64,000 nucleotides of DNA from the NCBI GenBank assembly GCA_032622095.1, contig CP136064.1, positions 126,901,605 through 126,965,604 on the forward strand, given 5' to 3'. Below, one piece after another: positions 33,590 to 46,010 of the stretch. This DNA is from Siphonodentalium dalli. Lineage: Eukaryota > Mollusca > Scaphopoda > Gadilida > Siphonodentaliidae. Position numbers and translations under genes: made by a program. The notes below the pieces were generated by a model. It was not told the DNA's origin. It made no database searches and saw nothing but the letters and a program-made list of their open reading frames with translations. The first letter of the stretch is position 1; each line of letters opens with the position of its first letter.

Positions 33590-35550
33590 ATATTATAATA
33601 TAAGTGTTTTCCACGTAAAAACATTCAATTAATTCTATTCAATATAATTCATTGTCATTGAGTGATTGACGCGAAATTAGGTTACTTAGTACAACTGACC
33701 TCCTCGATACAATCATTATGATTAAACGCTGAAATGCATACAGCTAAAAGGCCATGCGTTGAAATTATTCAGATTCAGGGGTCATTGATATTGTTGCCAC
33801 ATTTTGGTGTGTTGGCTGGTTGGAAACGGGCCAGCTCGTCTCACTCCCAGATCTACTCGGGGCCATATACTATAGCGACGAGGTCGCCGAGTCACTATGT
33901 GGCCATGGAAACGACGATTAGCTTTCTTGAGTAAATTCTCCCAGCCTGCAAAGGTATCTGTGTCAACGGCGTCACGGGTGCATTGTATCGCAACTACCGT
34001 ACCGTAACGGTGCATATATTTATTATCGCCAATTCGTTATCGCTAATTTTATCAGGGAATTTCATAGGAAATGGTAGATAAAGAGTGATACCATGCAAAA
34101 AAAATCACTCAACCATGCAGGGTAGATATGCCTACGGCTACATGTATACTGAAATGGAGCCTATACAAGTTGGTAGAGGCATATCAGGAGACATCGGGTC
34201 GTCATCTTTGTATCCCGTCCCATATGGAATCCATATCCCCCTCAGGGTTCCCATATGGGGTCGATGTCTGCCATTTTGTTTTTCATGGAACTCTGCCACC
34301 TCGGGTATATTTTCGGTGTATTTTGGCGCCAAGAAAAGGGATATCTGTCGCAAATCAAGTTCTGTTAATTTAAAGACATCAACACTGATAATTAGGAAAA
34401 ATGTCCTTAGTATGCAAAAAAAAGGCCTAGGAGAAATATTTCTCCTAGGCAAAAACAGCATTCTTTTTAATAGGCTTTTTTTTTAATTGTCCAAAACAAG
34501 CTCGAATTGTTCAATTATGTTACTGAATGTGTTAGATCTTGTTAGAAATCAATTGTCATCTAAATAATTTGATCATTACTGATATTTAAAACTTCAACTA
34601 TATGTAACCATATTTGTTTTTATTTCAAAATACTTTCTGAGTATTAATTATATAATAATATAAGCCAACACACAACAACAACATAAATGGTACTGTTTTG
34701 AAAGTTCATGTTTCTTGCAATAGGAAATTTGTATGGGCCAATTCCTTTGAATTCTGGGCATATAATATTGATATTGGTAATTACGTGGACCCTTCTGTAT
34801 CTGTTCATGACTCGTATTGACTGACTTAGGTTTTCTCCGCACGGACTCCAATTCTGTAACACATGTGTTGGGAATATGTGTTTTGGGTACCCAGTACTAG
34901 TACATTACCAGTCGATTTGCAAAATCCTACCTGTCAAAAAGTTTGTTGTGAGCAAACCCGCCCTGTCGCCCAGCTTGAAATCACAACTGGCTATAATATC
35001 TACGGGTCAGGCAAAGAATTCACAAAAAAAACAAATGCTGAAATGAGTTTTATGGCTTTTCATTTCATAATGAGGGATGTGAATACCATACAGAGAAGAA
35101 TAATCATTCGAACCGGATGAAAATTATTAATTGGCTTCTTTATCTATAAATTTGTATAAAACATTACTTTTACTGATAGGCGAGTCTGATCAAAGAGAAA
35201 CTATTACACAACATACCTATATTTTAACATTGTTGATATACATGTATATATAGAGGATCTACATCGGCTCCTATAAGACATGCAATAACGTTTCACGTAA
35301 CTGCCCTCATAAAGAAATAGTCCAAGATAAATAAAGACTCTTTGTCGTATTTAATGGCGTATATTTAATGACATAATTTTACAAACTTCTTCATTCATTT
35401 ATAGCTTGTGGGAAAAATATTGGAAGCCAAAGTATTTTGAGACGTAGTGTACGGAATGTAAACAGACGACAGACCGATTTCAAGAGTGACCTGGCACTAT
35501 TTCCTATTATTAAACGAACGTTTAATATCACAATTTATAGAATGGGTTTA
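33590..35550. other. No gene recognised; small fragments only
   Basis: At 33913-33965 ACGACGATTAGCTTTCTTGA with CTCCCAGCCTGCAAAG is a fragment of the GATCCCCCGA family interior. A perfect 26-bp palindrome with GCCTAGGAGAAATATTTCTC lies at 34425-34450. The frames at 34.1-34.5 and 34.9-35.1 kb show no domain or splice support. Confidence 0.45.
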
Positions 35551-35553
35551 TTG

Positions 35554-35765
35554 AATGGAATAAGGGTAGGACCATGTAATAAATATATTTTATAACATTT
35601 TTTCGTACATTTTTGTTTACTGTTACATGTATTTGACAAAACTTGCTGCATAAAAAATTCTGAACAATCCTTCTGTTTGGTTTCAGACCAAGTCAATATG
35701 ATACAAGTCGCTACAATCCAGTTTGGGAACACGAACGAACATACTGACATCCAGGGGACACAGAG
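35554..35765 (+). repeat. Tandem duplication, copy 1 of 2
   Basis: 212 bp, about 90% or more identical by eye to 37126-37337. It includes TTTGGTTTCAG, a good splice-acceptor shape, followed by ACCAAGTCAATATGATAC. One frame after the AG is open for about 38 codons to TGA, followed by GTGAGT at 35805. An exon is possible, but there is no second exon or recognisable protein to support it. Confidence 0.6.
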
Positions 35766-35840
35766 GCAACCTATTGAAAGCATGAGGGACATCTTCAAGT
35801 GATGGGTGAGTATTTGTAGAGGCAGCTAGATATTTCTCTC

Positions 35841-37100
35841 GAGTGTTCGCGCTGGACCGAAAAATATTTTAGCCAAATGAAAATTTTATTAGCCAAATGA
35901 GAAAAACTTTAGCCAAATGTTTTTTGGCCAAATTAAATCCTCATTTTCTGGGCGGTTCACAATTAATGACTAAAATATTCGCTTTAAACTTTATTTGTTA
36001 TTCAGTATTAAAACATAATTAAAACAACACAAAAACAACTTTAAAAACAATATTATACGAACATATGTATGTATTACATGTATATCACACAAGCAGATCA
36101 ATTCATAAAACATTACTATAGAATATGGCGGGATTTCACATCGCAAAAGCCCGCATAAATTCGCTAAGCTAATTAATTGTAATAACTCTATGTCGTTGAC
36201 ACTTTTATGACGAGAAGCCAGTTTATTAAACGGGATGCAGATTACGCAACCATTGATTAACTGGTTCGCTGCTAAATATCCTACATAAACGTAATAAAAT
36301 GCGTATATATATTTCAACAAACAGAAAATTATTAAATTTTATGCTCGGAGTTGATTATGAGTCTGGATGTATCATTAGGCAATGGTTATGGGCCTGGATG
36401 TCTCATTAGGCTATGGTTATGAGCCTGGTTGTCTGTTTGTCAAAGTAGGTTATCAATATGAGCCTGGATGTCTGATTAGGTTATGGTTATGAGCTTGGTT
36501 GTCGGCCGCCCTTAGGGCAAAACATTTGTAATTTTCTCAAACTTTTCGCGATATAAGTACCTTTTCTGACAATTTTATTGGTCGGCATCCGTTCAAACTT
36601 CACAATGTCCAAATTTAATTATATATATAACAATATTTCTTAAATATTACCTGACAAATGCTATTTAAATGATTAAACTAAACAAAAGTTGACTAAACAA
36701 GACAGTGTCATTGCCAAAGCCCATATCTGGGCTTCCAGCACTCTTACATAGGGTCCAAATATGGGCTTTCAGCACTGAACCAGTTAAGAACTGCTCTTCT
36801 GAACAAAGCATTTAGGTATTTTATCTTACAGACGGCTTAATCAGTTACATAACCAGTATACAGCTTAAGCGTTTTGACGATTAGGCTGGTTAAATGTCAT
36901 CGACGGCGTATTAACATAAGTACGAAATACTTTCGTCACATAACTTCGATCTATTCAGCGCTTTTATTAATTAGCTTTACGACTCCATGCTTTCCGTCTC
37001 CATTTGGGGTAAAAAAAGTTTAGCCAAATGAAATTTTTATTAGCCAAATTCGATTAATATTAGCCATTGGCTAATTTGGCTACCGACAGCGCGAACACTG
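35841..37100. mobile_element. hAT-type non-autonomous element with 8-bp TSD
   Basis: The ends are GAGTGTTCGCGCTG (left) and CAGCGCGAACACTG (right), a CAGTG-type hAT terminus. TTTCTCTC lies on both sides (35833-35840 and 37101-37108), a perfect 8-bp duplication. Subterminal TTAGCCAAATGAAA-type words repeat at both ends. The 1260 bp hold no transposase frame. Confidence 0.85.
36358..36505 (+). repeat. Short minisatellite in the hAT element
   Basis: About four degenerate units of GAGCCTGGATGTCTCATTAG followed by GNNATGGTTAT. Confidence 0.75.
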
Positions 37101-37125
37101 TTTCTCTCTAAATCACGGATATGAA

Positions 37126-37337
37126 AATGGAATAAGGGTAGGACCATGTAATAAATATATTATATAACATTTTTTCGTACATTATAGTTTACTGTTACAT
37201 GTATGTGATAAAACTTGCTGCATCAAAAATTCTGAGCAATTCTTCTGTTTGGTTTCAGACCAAGTCAATATGATACTAGTCGCTACAATCCAGTTTGGGA
37301 ACATAAACGAACATACTGACATCCAGGGGATACAGAG
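37126..37337 (+). repeat. Tandem duplication, copy 2 of 2
   Basis: Offset 1572 bp from copy 1. Without the hAT element the period is about 312 bp, so the hAT inserted into the spacer of an existing tandem pair. The frame after the acceptor-like AG is shorter here and ends at TGA. Confidence 0.6.
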
Positions 37338-39960
37338 CCACTTGTTTTATGATTGACAGGTACAAAATCTATTCTAGCCATGGTTATCCGATCTGAATGT
37401 AATTTGGTATGGAGGTTTGCCATCACAAATACTTTCAAAAGAGTGCCCATTTGCGTTATTTGTGTTTTTATTTTGTCTGATTAATCGACTTTCATAAAAT
37501 TTTCTCAGTTTTTTGTCTGTCAGGCTTTGAACCAAGTTCAACAAACAAAGTTTTGGTATTCACTCGTGCAGGTGTTATTCAGTCATCACGGGTCGGATTA
37601 AGACATCTTTCAAAATAAGCCAGATAAGAAAATTAATAAACCTCATCAGAAAGATACCTTGGTGGGGGTATTACATGTATATATTATATATATATATTAT
37701 ATATTATACCAAGCTCTTTCCTAAGTAAAATAAAATAGAAAAATTGGCCATGCAAGTACTTGGCCCATGTATCTACTATCTAGCTACTAACTATAGCAAG
37801 GGCGATTTTTATCTCACAGATTTTTGGTAATGGGCAGGTGGTGGGTGGGTGGTCATTTTCAGATGAGTGATTTAACATCATAACTTGAACAAATATCAAC
37901 TGATTTGTTGATATTTGATATATGAAACTTGCTCATTAATGCCCAACAATGTCTTGATCGAGTTTGAAAACCGGTCAGGTATGTGAAGCACAGCCCTTAA
38001 TTAGTTAATTTTTAATAGTGCCATAACTTGAAAAACATTAATCAACTGATTTTGTTATATTCGGTATATGAGACTCGATTAATAATGTCTTGTTCGAATT
38101 CAAAGTCTACTAATATGGTTTATAAGCATTCTTTCTCTATTTCTATAGATTACATGTATCTCATCCTGTTTTTTTGAAGATATCCTACAAGCTATCCAAC
38201 AGTGAACAGAATTTAGATCCTACTCAGGCTACTGGTAACTCTTAAGAAGAATTAGGATAGATGAAACAGTAACTATTAAGGTTATGGATCTACCACAGGT
38301 AACTTGAATTTTTAGCTGCATTAATTTTAGACTTATTTTAGTTCAACTGAGAAATTGTTATGACTGCTTGTCCAGGCAACATAACTTGAAAGAGTTGTGT
38401 GGTATAGCATGATACAAGGTGATTTCAACTGATTTGGGACCAATACCAACACGAACCGATGGGTGGTATTGGTCCTGTTGAGTCTTGTATCATGCTATAA
38501 CACACAACCCAAGACACTGTAACATTTTTACCATGTTGACAATTCTAACCAATTGGGAAAAAATGCTCCATCTGTGAGTTTGCATGCCAAAAGTTACATT
38601 TTGAACGAATCTGATAACATTACTCTCACATGCCTTTAGAATAATCATGATGGCCCAATGATGAATTTTGTTTACATGATTCCAAATGATAACAACCAAG
38701 ATCAGAATAATAATTGAGGTCTGTTGGATTGGGAAGAAGATGTTAAAGCTTTCAGAGGGGTAGTTGTGGAAAATGTTTTCTGTATAATTCCAAGTGATGT
38801 CCACCAAGATGACTTGGATAAGAAAAAAATCTATATTTTTTTGCCAACTCTTTCCATGATGGGAGGTGGAAGTGGGTTGAGATATTTAGACCTGAGTATC
38901 CCCTCTCCACCATGAATGAGCATAAGAAAAACAAGTTTAAGTTTGTTACAAACCTATGTAACACAGTCATTTATTGATGAATTGTGACAATTTTTGGTAC
39001 ATGACTTTAATCTCACATTTGACAGAAAGTCAGGCCAGCCCCGTCTTTTAACCAGAGTTATCCCACTTATTTATATGTAATTGTAATAATTGTATGTCCA
39101 TTAGTGTGGTAACTTTATAACAAATGTCAGCTAATTAAATTCATATTTGGTTTATCGATCTTTCACAACAATAGCAAGTTTGCGATACACATCCGACGGG
39201 AACGGGTACGGGTAAATCGGTGAACATCGTCACGGTCTTTTTTGTACTTTCAATGCAGCTCATAAAGCGATGGCGATTTGGAACGGGTAGATGTGTCCTG
39301 TTGACCGGTAACCTTTCACTACGATTTTCTCACTCAAAGGTTCACGAATTACATGAAATTCCAGTCAGCTATGCGTTAATCTATTTATTGCAAGATGTCA
39401 TGAGCAAACATCATTGATAAAGTTGTAATTTTAAGCCAGGTTTTATGTTCAAATTCTCGAGGCGGCTTCTAGCACTTAGATAAATACGGAAGGTCGATCA
39501 TTTCACTGACAACTTTTTTCACGCTTTAATGACAGGTTGTCGTTAATAGAGTGAGTAGATAGCGCTATAGACACAGTCTCGACCCATTGCAGGGACGTGA
39601 CTATATATGGTATCTGCGTAAGGAGGGGTGTCCACCTTCGAATTTCTAACTACACCCCATGAACCATATCAAATTCACAAGTTTGCGCGTAATTCACACT
39701 AAATACACGGGGGTCAATGTTGGAAGGTTGAGAATTCCGTAGGTTGAATTGGTCTCTCACGGGGAACAAATTGCCTATCCTGGGGTGCACACTAAACATT
39801 GCGGGTTTAAGATTCGAGGGGTAAGTTAATTGGAGGCTTGATTCCATAGTTTTGCGTGGCCACGAGGGGTCGTTTTAAATCTCACTGAGACTCATTTGAA
39901 CCCTCCCGGGAGATATTACTTAATTGGAGGAACGAGAAGTGGAAATTGGGGGGTTCCGCA
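37338..39960. other. No gene recognised; repeats only
   Basis: 37861-38140 holds two diverged units with CATAACTTGAA, TCAACTGATTT and TATATGA-ACTTG/ACTCG words, related to the tandem array at 45290-46010. Chance frames lie at 38.7-39.0 and 39.2-39.4 kb. 39620-39850 has CGAATTTCTAACTACACCCC, loosely like 11250-11290. Confidence 0.45.
38394..38508. repeat. 115-bp hairpin
   Basis: GTTGTGTGGTATAGCATGAT and ACAAG pair with CTTGT and ATCATGCTATAACACACAAC. The inner GGGACCAATACCA pairs with TGGTATTGGTCC. Confidence 0.8.
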
Positions 39961-39977
39961 AAAAACGTGCTAATCTC

Positions 39978-40000
39978 ATTGGTGCACGTGATATATTTGG
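39978..40000 (+). promoter_or_regulatory. Possible core promoter of the five-exon gene
   Basis: An inverted CCAAT box (ATTGG, 39978-39982), an E-box CACGTG (39985-39990) and a TATA-like GATATATTT (39990-39998) lie 35-55 bp before the ATG. Such short motifs arise by chance. If used, the 5' leader would be only about 10-15 nt. Confidence 0.3.
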
Positions 40001-40032
40001 AGACTCGCTTTCAGATTCACATTTTATAGATC

Positions 40033-40114
40033 ATGGCGGACGATTTTGTCTCCGGAAAATTGGTTGAATGGGGCCTCTCCGCCCTCTCGGCGGACCTGCA
40101 ACAACGATTTAGTG
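40033..40114 (+). CDS. Exon 1 of a five-exon gene, unknown protein
   Basis: The start ATG lies in ATCATGGCGG, with an in-frame TAG two codons upstream at 40027-40029 that fixes the start. It encodes MADDFVSGKLVEWGL and 12 more residues, then donor GTAAGT at 40115 in phase 1. The next exons (43864-43919, 53022-53095, 53613-53664, 56814-56885) keep the phase: 1 to 1, 0 to 0, 2 to 2, 0 to 0. Predicted length is 111 codons, with an in-frame TGA at codon 80. Otherwise it is a 79-residue protein. There is no signal peptide or membrane segment. The WGL start faintly recalls SAM domains, but the rest does not fit. Function unknown. Confidence 0.6.
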
Positions 40115-41218
40115 GTAAGTATTTTTTGTATCCATGTAGGTAACACAGATAACGAAACTTGAACTGTGTTTGTTATTGCATGATGGCCATGCAAATGTTT
40201 CAAAAATCAAATTGAGAGCATGTGTGTAGTTAACAGTCTAAAAATAGAATGTGTCGATCGAACACATTTGTGATCGAGGTGAGACGACTTAAAATAACTC
40301 GGAATTAGGAAAATGTTGCATTCCACAATGACAATGTCATGTTGCAATATTGCCTTGACACATTTCTGGGACTGCACCATATTCATAATTCATATAAAAT
40401 TCAAGACAATAAACTATAAATTATCTCTAGAATCTTCACAATCAAATCGTTTCGTTTTTTCCTCGTTTTGCATCTGTCGCCGTGGAAACGCAATACTTCA
40501 CTTTTCACCACAACAAAACAAAAACGCAAATTTCTACTATATACACGATAAGAAGAAGAATAGACTATATATATATCGATAATGTATTGGAACATGTATC
40601 AATAACACTTTATAGCAGGCAGCTAATTTTGGCTTGACATTTTCTTGTTCAGGTGATTTAGATCTACTGATCAGCTGATTATTATTACCACTTTATAGGG
40701 CGTTCTCTAGTCTAGGCCATTGATAATGTTTTTCGGGGCGTTCCAAATAGCGTATTGATACCAAAACAGCGGGCCGCGGGCCGATAATGAGAAGCCTAGT
40801 TCAATATCGGCCCGCCGCCCGGAAACTATAGATCTCGTTTATTATCGTGAGAGTTACGTCCCTTCAACTTCCGATTATTATGGCGTGTTTATTTCAAGAA
40901 AATAATGGGAAGATGTATCCGATTTCCTCGACACAAAAGTGGTTTTATGATTGGAATTCTCGCCATACGATTGAATTATTGTATCAAGCGTAAGTATGCA
41001 TTGATACTTTTAGCTGTCAACCTCTCATTGGTTGTTACGCGTCTTCAATGCTGGGTTTTCCCCTGTCCTATTTTCGAGACTCCGTCAGTCCGTGTCAGCT
41101 GACAAGTCAAATGATATCAAACTTAAATGTTCTTGAAAATATTTCTCTCTTAACCTACCGGTACTTCATTATTCCACTAAATCCTCAAATGGGTCAAATG
41201 TCCAAAACTGTGGTAATA

Positions 41219-41403
41219 ATAGTAATAACATGATTTCATCGGGCATTATGGTTTATTAACGGCCCTCTGGAATGATTAACAGCCCTCGGGCCTATTATCG
41301 TCCCTCGACTTCGTCTCGGGCCGCTAATAGGCCCTTGGGCTGTTAATCATTCCAGCCGGGCCGTTAATAAACCATAACGCCCTCAAAAATCATGTTATTG
41401 TTA
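41219..41403. mobile_element. Foldback MITE in intron 1
   Basis: A long hairpin in which GGGCATTATGGTTTATTAAC pairs with GTTAATAAACCATAACGCCC, and TGGAATGATTAACAGCCC pairs with GGGCTGTTAATCATTCCA. The outer TAATAACATGATT pairs with AATCATGTTATTG. The centre TCGACTTCGTCTCGGG resembles the centres of other foldbacks in this window. Confidence 0.8.
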
Positions 41404-42283
41404 TATTATTTTGTCATGTACACTGTACAGTACAGGTCGGGCAAACATCCAAAACGGTCTAGTACGTAGCTCGTTTTGTCTACTGTCGCCCGATAGAGCT
41501 ACGTTTTTAATGTGATTTACACACCTTTTTGCGGATAGTCAGCTCAAGCAGTGAATGGAACTCGCCCCATTAATCTCTTGCTCGAGATGTTCCCTTTTGA
41601 CCTATTTTAACTCACCAAACAAACAACGTTTTAGCAGCAACCTATTGATCATACTTCCGGGAATAGTTCCATCTTCGGTGATGAATATTGTATTACATTT
41701 CAAGGTATTCCTCATTGCACAAGAGTGTTATTAAACCATTATGACCAACATTGACCGCTGTAGAAAATTTTCACACAAAATTAGCGTCGCCGTGTCGACA
41801 AAAGGCATTGCAGTTGAGAGTGGCAGAGAATATGGTAGCCTATTTTCGATGCGCAAATTAGCGATTATAGTTTATATCGAAAAACAGTTGGTTTGAGGGT
41901 ATAATATATACTGTAACTGAATACGGTTTGGTTAGCTGAATTCAGCTATTGTAGCTGTATTCTCACATTTGCCAGAGTACCTGCTTATTGCTTGTAGAAA
42001 ATTTAGCAAACAATCTTTACATGTACATATCGAAAGGCCAGACATCTTCGGGTTTCCGATTCTGAAATTTTGTTGTATTTGTGACTTACTGCATCATTAT
42101 GCGCATAAAAGGCATTAATTGTCACTTGTTTTTCTTCTTCCATTCCAAAATATGACAGACCTGATATTGCACTGTCAATTGAATGTAGCAGAATGTCCAT
42201 AAAAGCAATATTTGGTATTAAATACAACGTGATTGTTTTGGGCTGACTTTTGTAGTACATGTCCATCCGCGCGCTATAAGCTA

Positions 42284-43228
42284 GGGCTCTGCGAATATTC
42301 GAGATTCGATTCAATGTCGATATCGGGCACCCGAATCGGTCTGCTGATTCGGATATTTTCGAATCGATGTTACTTTGGTGTAGTGTCGTTTTTTTGCATC
42401 TAGAAATACATGTTCAGAATACACGTGCATTATGCAAATTATGTGCTTCGATTGCAACCCGTGACGGTGATCAATCGCCGCATGTATTTGTAATCTGTAT
42501 CGACACTGTATAAATTGTCTACACAGTGCTTGAACGTTAGATGCGGAATTTAACTCAATTGATTTCGGTTGTAATTTATGTGTGCTTTCTAGGACCCCCT
42601 CCATGAAGACAAACTATATTGTGAATATGGGATGTTGGTGTGTGATCTATTGTGGGTTGAAAAGTTTAACAGATAACCATCATTGCAATTACATGTATAT
42701 AGCCGAACGGTGTACCCATGTCCAAGTGTGTCAAATCTGTATTATCTTTAATGTAGACAAGTGACTTCCATTTCATGGGGTTTGTGATACGTTTATTGAA
42801 CTGTCTTTATGTGTCTTACTTACAGTCACTCTTTGACTTCCATTTCATGGGGTTTGTGATACATTTATTGAACTGTCTTTATGTGTCTTACTGTCACTTT
42901 TTGGTGTCACGTTCGCCGGACACAGCTAGATAGAAATTCAATGCAACATATCCCGTGAGAATGACTTGCCTATGTCATGATTATCCTAAATAAAAAACAC
43001 AAGATCCCTACTAGCACGGATGTTTATGGAGATTAACATTGTTACACAGTATCTACTATCTAGTGACTTTTGCAGTTTTTTTCATGATACAAGAAAATAA
43101 ACACACAAATAAACAATGTCAATGACTAGATGATTCAATTCGAGATTCGATTCGATATCGATATTGGGAAGAAGATTCGATATCGAGATTTGATTCGATG
43201 CAAATTCCTCGATTCGCAGATCCCTACC
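42284..43228. mobile_element. hAT-like MITE in intron 1
   Basis: The left end TAGGGCTCTGCGAATATTCG, then ATTCGAGATTCGATTC, is inverted at the right, where CGATTCGCAGATCCCTA closes at about 43228. Target duplication is not clean (only ..AAGC shared). ATTCGAGATTCGATTCGATA strings are repeated at both ends. Relics with the same words lie at 52240-52290. Confidence 0.5.
42763..42900 (+). repeat. Tandem 70-bp duplication
   Basis: GACTTCCATTTCATGGGGTT, TGTGATAC and TTATTGAACTGTCTTTATGT occur twice in direct order, nearly identical. Confidence 0.85.
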
Positions 43229-43863
43229 CCAAGCACACCTACCCTGGGTTTAGCATTTCTTATACGTTTTGCGAAGGTTGTGTTTTTGTGGTGTAAATCT
43301 ATAGACTTGACCGTTATTTCATAAAAGTAATAATTTACGAAAATAATGGGCATCTTAGAGTTCTCTCTCATTTGAAAACATAAACATTGGGCGCTGTCGC
43401 ATCTAATCCCATACTATGCCCCATAAAAATATTTTGTATATCGTACATTACTTTGCTATGATGTAATTAAGCGAGCTGTTAACTAGGTTACGGGTCGGTT
43501 CTTACTGTGGAGATACCACCATAATACCACTGTTATCATCTTGCATCGCAGGTCACCGTGCTATTGGTGCTCGTTACCGCCATACACTGAGTTATTTTTT
43601 TCGTGACCACGTTCAATTTACTACAAACTGCCCTCCACCGTGTAGTGAAAACATGCGTGAAACAAACTACATGTAGGTGGCCTGCAGGAAATTGAATCCA
43701 ATTTGTGATCTCGGGAAGTTAAAAAAATACATTATTGTAACTACAGAACACAATCCTACTCAAGATATTAAAATTTTCGTATTGCGATAATCGGCAACCG
43801 AAAAAGTTATATTGATCTTCTGTGCTAAGTTTTGTCGTGTTTTTTATTATAATTTATATTCAG

Positions 43864-43919
43864 CTGATATACAATTAAATTGTTATCTGGATAAACCTGT
43901 CAAGGAGTGTATGCAGTCT
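43864..43919 (+). CDS. Exon 2 of the five-exon gene
   Basis: The acceptor is TTTATATTCAG and the donor GTAAGT at 43920. The 56 nt complete the split codon from exon 1 (G + CT) and then encode DIQLNCYLDKPVKECMQS, ending exactly on a codon. Only this frame is open. The weak polypyrimidine tract makes it the least certain exon. Its removal would put exon 3 out of frame with exon 1, which argues for it. Intron 2 after it is 9.1 kb and packed with repeats. Confidence 0.5.
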
Positions 43920-44280
43920 GTAAGTTATAACTAGACCAAGGTTTCCTTAGTTAATTCTCAGTCGAGAGATACAGCGGTACTTAAATAACTTTTTGAGATG
44001 GACAGAATTCCCAGCTTGTGACAGCTAGCCTAGCTCATTAATATTCAAGCCTAATGGAGTTGTTAGTGAGGTAATAACGCTTAAGAGTAATTAGCTATTA
44101 AATATGAATTTGGCCTCCCATAGAAAACACTGTCTGATCTACACACAATTGTAAATATTTACATCTCGATTCGGGACGCAACAATCTTCGATAAGCTAAT
44201 GCAGATGATTTTGCCATTAATATACGCATTGCATTTAATAAATATATAAGACTGTCGGTGTGTTGTAAATTTGGATTAAT

Positions 44281-45219
44281 ATTCATAAAAATAACTAGTT
44301 TGAGCAAGATTATTCTCCATTTCTTTTTATCACCCAACAAAATGTTTCATATCACTTTAATACTGGCGCCATCAGTTTGTTCCAGACAGACATCCCATAT
44401 AAACTAAACTTTCGGTTAATTACACACATAATATTATAAAAGACTATTATGTACTTGTTCGTCGTGTAAAACTAACTTTATAGATCATGCCACAAATCTA
44501 TACTCTGGCTAACGCCTATAAAATTCATATATTCCATGCACCTGTCCATAATCTTGGAACTTTTTGAAGTTTTGACGGGAACCTTAATGTAAAGTCGAAA
44601 ATATAACTTGAGGAGAAATTGCATAAATTATTGTAAGCAAAGCAAAATCGCTCACAAAATCACTTACATCATCAAATTTCGGGTTGGGTCCTTCAGTCAA
44701 GTAATAATGAAGAACTATTTTTCCTGTGTTATTTTTAGTCGAGTTTTTGAAGTTTTTCAAAAACTCGACTTAGTGCCACCGCACACGCTGCGATTAAAAT
44801 CGTAAGTGGGGAAAATCGCAGGAGGAAGCATCCAATGCGCATGCCCACGACAATATCGTAGCCAAATCGTAGCAATCAAGCACTGTTTGATTTTACCAGG
44901 AAAATCGTGGCGTGACTTTGGCAACGCGCGCGATCGTAGCTGTCACATGACCACTGTCGCACTGGTCATGTTGTAAATACCACGAAAATCGTAGCTGCAA
45001 AGATCGCAGCACCGTAGCGTCTGCGGGCAAGCTACGATTTCTCCACCTACGATTTTCCCCACTTACGATTTTAATCGTAGCGTCTGCGGTGGCACTTATG
45101 GTTTGACGAGGGACGGTTGGCTGGCGGGCGGCGGCAGGCGGACCTAAAGAATGCCTTATAACTTTGACATTTGTGAACGGATTAAAAAAAAATTTGGTAT
45201 GGCAGTTGCTCCCAATGAC
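44281..45219 (+). repeat. Segmental duplication, copy 1 (carries MITE)
   Basis: Apart from the inserted MITE and one TTA, it matches 47620-48232 with only a few differences in about 613 bp. Both copies end at GCTCCCAATGAC. The copies start 3339 bp apart. The shared frame (about 55 codons) has no recognised motif. Confidence 0.9.
44774..45095. mobile_element. PIF/Harbinger-type MITE with TTA duplication
   Basis: Terminal repeats of about 45 bp begin GTGCCACCGCACACGCTGCG (left) and, in complement, GTGCCACCGCAGACGCTACG (right). They continue with ATTAAAATCGTAAGTGGGG. TTA flanks both sides (44771-44773 and 45096-45098). The paralogous copy at 48109-48111 has a single TTA and no insert, so the boundaries and 3-bp duplication are directly shown. 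Harbinger elements duplicate TWA. No coding capacity in 322 bp. Confidence 0.92.
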
Positions 45220-45289
45220 TATTTACTGCCTGTAAAAATGGGTCACGTCCGAACTTTTTTACAAGAGTTATCCATCTTAGATGGTTTTT

Positions 45290-46010
45290 AGTTAAGTTTT
45301 TCACCGATAGCGCGATAACTCACGCAAATATTAACCGATTTCAACAATATTTGGTATATGAGACTCTTGCAACAATATCTCGGACGAGTTCGAAAACCAG
45401 GTTTGTCCGAATTATTTTCGCGGAGTTATGGGCCTTAGTTTGTCTATTTTTAGCAATTTTATCACCGATAGCGCGATAACTCGATGAAATATTAACCGAT
45501 TTCAACCATATTTGGTATATGAGTCTCCTGCAACAATATCTCGGACGAGTTCGAAAACCAGGTTTGTCCAAATTTTTATTCGCGGAGTTATGGGTCTTAG
45601 TTTGTCTATTTTTAGCAATGTTATCACCGTTAGCGCGATAACTCAATGAAATATTAACCGATTTAAACAATATTTGGTATATGAGTCTCTTGCAACAATA
45701 TCTCGGACGAGTTCGAAAACTTGGTTTGTCCGAATTTTTTTCGCGGAGTTATGGGTCTTAGTTTGTCTATTTTTAGCAATGTTATCACCGTTAGCGCGAT
45801 AACTCAATGAAATATTAACCGATTTAAACAATATTTGGTATATGAGACTCTTGCAACAATATCTCGGACGAGTTCAAAAACCTGGTTTGTCCGAATTTTT
45901 AGTTTACAAGTCTATTTTAAAAACAATTTTATCACTGTTAGTGCGATAACTCAATGAAATATTAACAGATTCAATTGATATTTGGTATATAGGTCTATTG
46001 CAATAATATA
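45290..46010. repeat. Tandem array, about 160-bp unit, 4-5 copies
   Basis: TAGCGCGATAACTC, AAATATTAACCGATTT, ATATTTGGTATATGAG, CAACAATATCTCGGACGAGT and GCGGAGTTATGGGTCTTAG recur at about 45306, 45466, 45630, 45791 and 45937. The minus-strand frame through it is repeat-derived. It lies in intron 2 of the predicted gene. Confidence 0.85.

Noticed and set aside
34085-34486. 133-codon frame as a gene
   Set aside because: No domain, no splice partners, overlapping frames on both strands, and a poly-A/T and palindrome at the 3' end.
40033-40114. SAM domain start in exon 1
   Set aside because: Only the WGL/F spacing fits. The following exon lacks the remaining helices, so I do not name a domain.
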